A DNA stretch of 5,641 nucleotides. Origin: Gammaproteobacteria bacterium. GTDB taxonomy: Bacteria > Pseudomonadota > Gammaproteobacteria > Eutrophobiales > Eutrophobiaceae. The position numbers and the translations under genes were made by a program. Shown here one piece after another: positions 5,191 through 5,641 of the stretch (the first letter of the stretch is position 1; every line of letters starts with the position of its first letter). The stretch covers positions 1-5,641 of the forward strand of contig JAENIZ010000086.1 of assembly GCA_016844485.1 (NCBI GenBank), read 5' to 3'. Under the pieces are notes generated by a model. It was not told the origin of the DNA, did not search any database, and saw nothing but the letters and a program-made list of their open reading frames with translations.

Positions 5191-5641
5191 ATGTTGATCC
5201 GTTACGGTCAGTTTCTGTTCCGTTATCGCAATATCCTGTTTCCGGTTGTACTGATCGCCCTGCTCCTCGGGTTCAAGCCAATGCCCTTTGCTGGCAATGA
5301 ACATGCAGATTACTGGCTCGATTTTTTCGGCTTGATACTGATAATCCTTGGCCAGGTCTTGCGTGCCGCGGTAATTGGCCTGGCATATATCAAACGCGGT
5401 GGCGTCAACAAAAAGATACACGCAGACAATCTTGTCACGCACGGGATTTTTGCACATTGCCGGAATCCATTGTATATCGGTAACGAACTGATCCTTGCAG
5501 GGTTCCTGGTTATTCATAATAACACATGGGTTTATTTACTGGGTGGTGGTTTTTTCTTGCTCTCCTACAGCGCCATTGTTACGGCAGAAGAATCATTCTT
5601 ACGTGACAAATTTGGAGAAGAATTTGAGCGATATTGCAAAG
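5191..5641 (+). CDS. Isoprenylcysteine carboxyl methyltransferase (ICMT/PEMT)-like integral membrane methyltransferase, 3' end outside window
   Basis: Translation from 5191 is open for 150 codons and runs off the window. The chain has hydrophobic segments near 15-29, 44-62, 97-109 and 112-130. It carries the C-terminal signature of the ICMT/PEMT fold: HGIFAHCRNPLYIGN (84-98), with the RNPLY motif that lines the SAM site, then AEESFLRDKFGEEFERYC (132-149), where the conserved E and FG.E...Y end the domain. Only a short tail should be missing. Family members methylate lipids or small hydrophobic acceptors at the membrane using SAM; bacterial members mostly have no known substrate. The start follows cmoA's conserved stop by 46 bases and may be co-transcribed with it; a stem-loop lies between. 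The opposite strand has a 115-codon frame (5170-5517) which I treat as a shadow. Confidence 0.82.
   Translation, partial: MLIRYGQFLFRYRNILFPVVLIALLLGFKPMPFAGNEHADYWLDFFGLILIILGQVLRAAVIGLAYIKRGGVNKKIHADNLVTHGIFAHCRNPLYIGNELILAGFLVIHNNTWVYLLGGGFFLLSYSAIVTAEESFLRDKFGEEFERYCK

Noticed and set aside
5170..5517. A 115-codon frame on the minus strand opposite the membrane methyltransferase
   Set aside because: The plus strand encodes a clear ICMT-like protein with RNPLY and FGEEFERY motifs; the minus frame has no recognisable motif and is a shadow.

Overview
The window looks like a proteobacterial chromosome, most likely gammaproteobacterial. The gene families point this way: a TonB-dependent outer-membrane receptor, a periplasmic-type retropepsin and a CmoA-type tRNA-modification gene. 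Base composition is moderate (roughly mid-40s % GC by eye). No mobile element, CRISPR array, rRNA or tRNA is visible, and the species cannot be named from the sequence.

Layout. Bases 1-206 (-) hold the N-terminal part of a class I glutamine amidotransferase-like protein. It is divergent from a secreted or membrane-anchored retropepsin-like aspartic protease at 255-899 (+). The centre, 951-4450 (-), is a cobalamin-salvage operon. It reads, in transcription order: a near-consensus -35 element, a cobalamin riboswitch (4201-4412), a ~100-nt expression platform, a BtuB-like TonB-dependent receptor (2138-4096), a DUF6580 six-helix membrane protein (1579-2115) and a PduO-type cob(I)alamin adenosyltransferase (951-1511). 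To the right on + lie a cmoA gene broken by an internal frameshifting deletion (4508-5144) and the start of an isoprenylcysteine carboxyl methyltransferase-like membrane protein (5191 to window end).

How it fits together. The B12 operon makes a complete route on paper. The receptor brings corrinoid across the outer membrane with TonB energy, and the adenosyltransferase makes coenzyme B12 in the cytoplasm. The riboswitch shuts the operon down when cobalamin is plentiful. The inner-membrane step has no BtuCDF in the window, and the DUF6580 protein sits exactly where that step is needed. It has the size and topology of an ECF-type S-component, so the best hypothesis is that it is the inner-membrane corrinoid transporter.

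The most notable observations are: (1) the DUF6580 protein as candidate B12 transporter; (2) a possible 22-codon leader ORF with a strong GGAGG ribosome-binding site between riboswitch and receptor, in frame with the receptor and ending 6 nt before its ATG; (3) the cmoA deletion, in which both conserved halves remain but in different frames, joined at a short microhomology; (4) two mutually exclusive hairpins between cmoA and the methyltransferase, one covering its ribosome-binding site.
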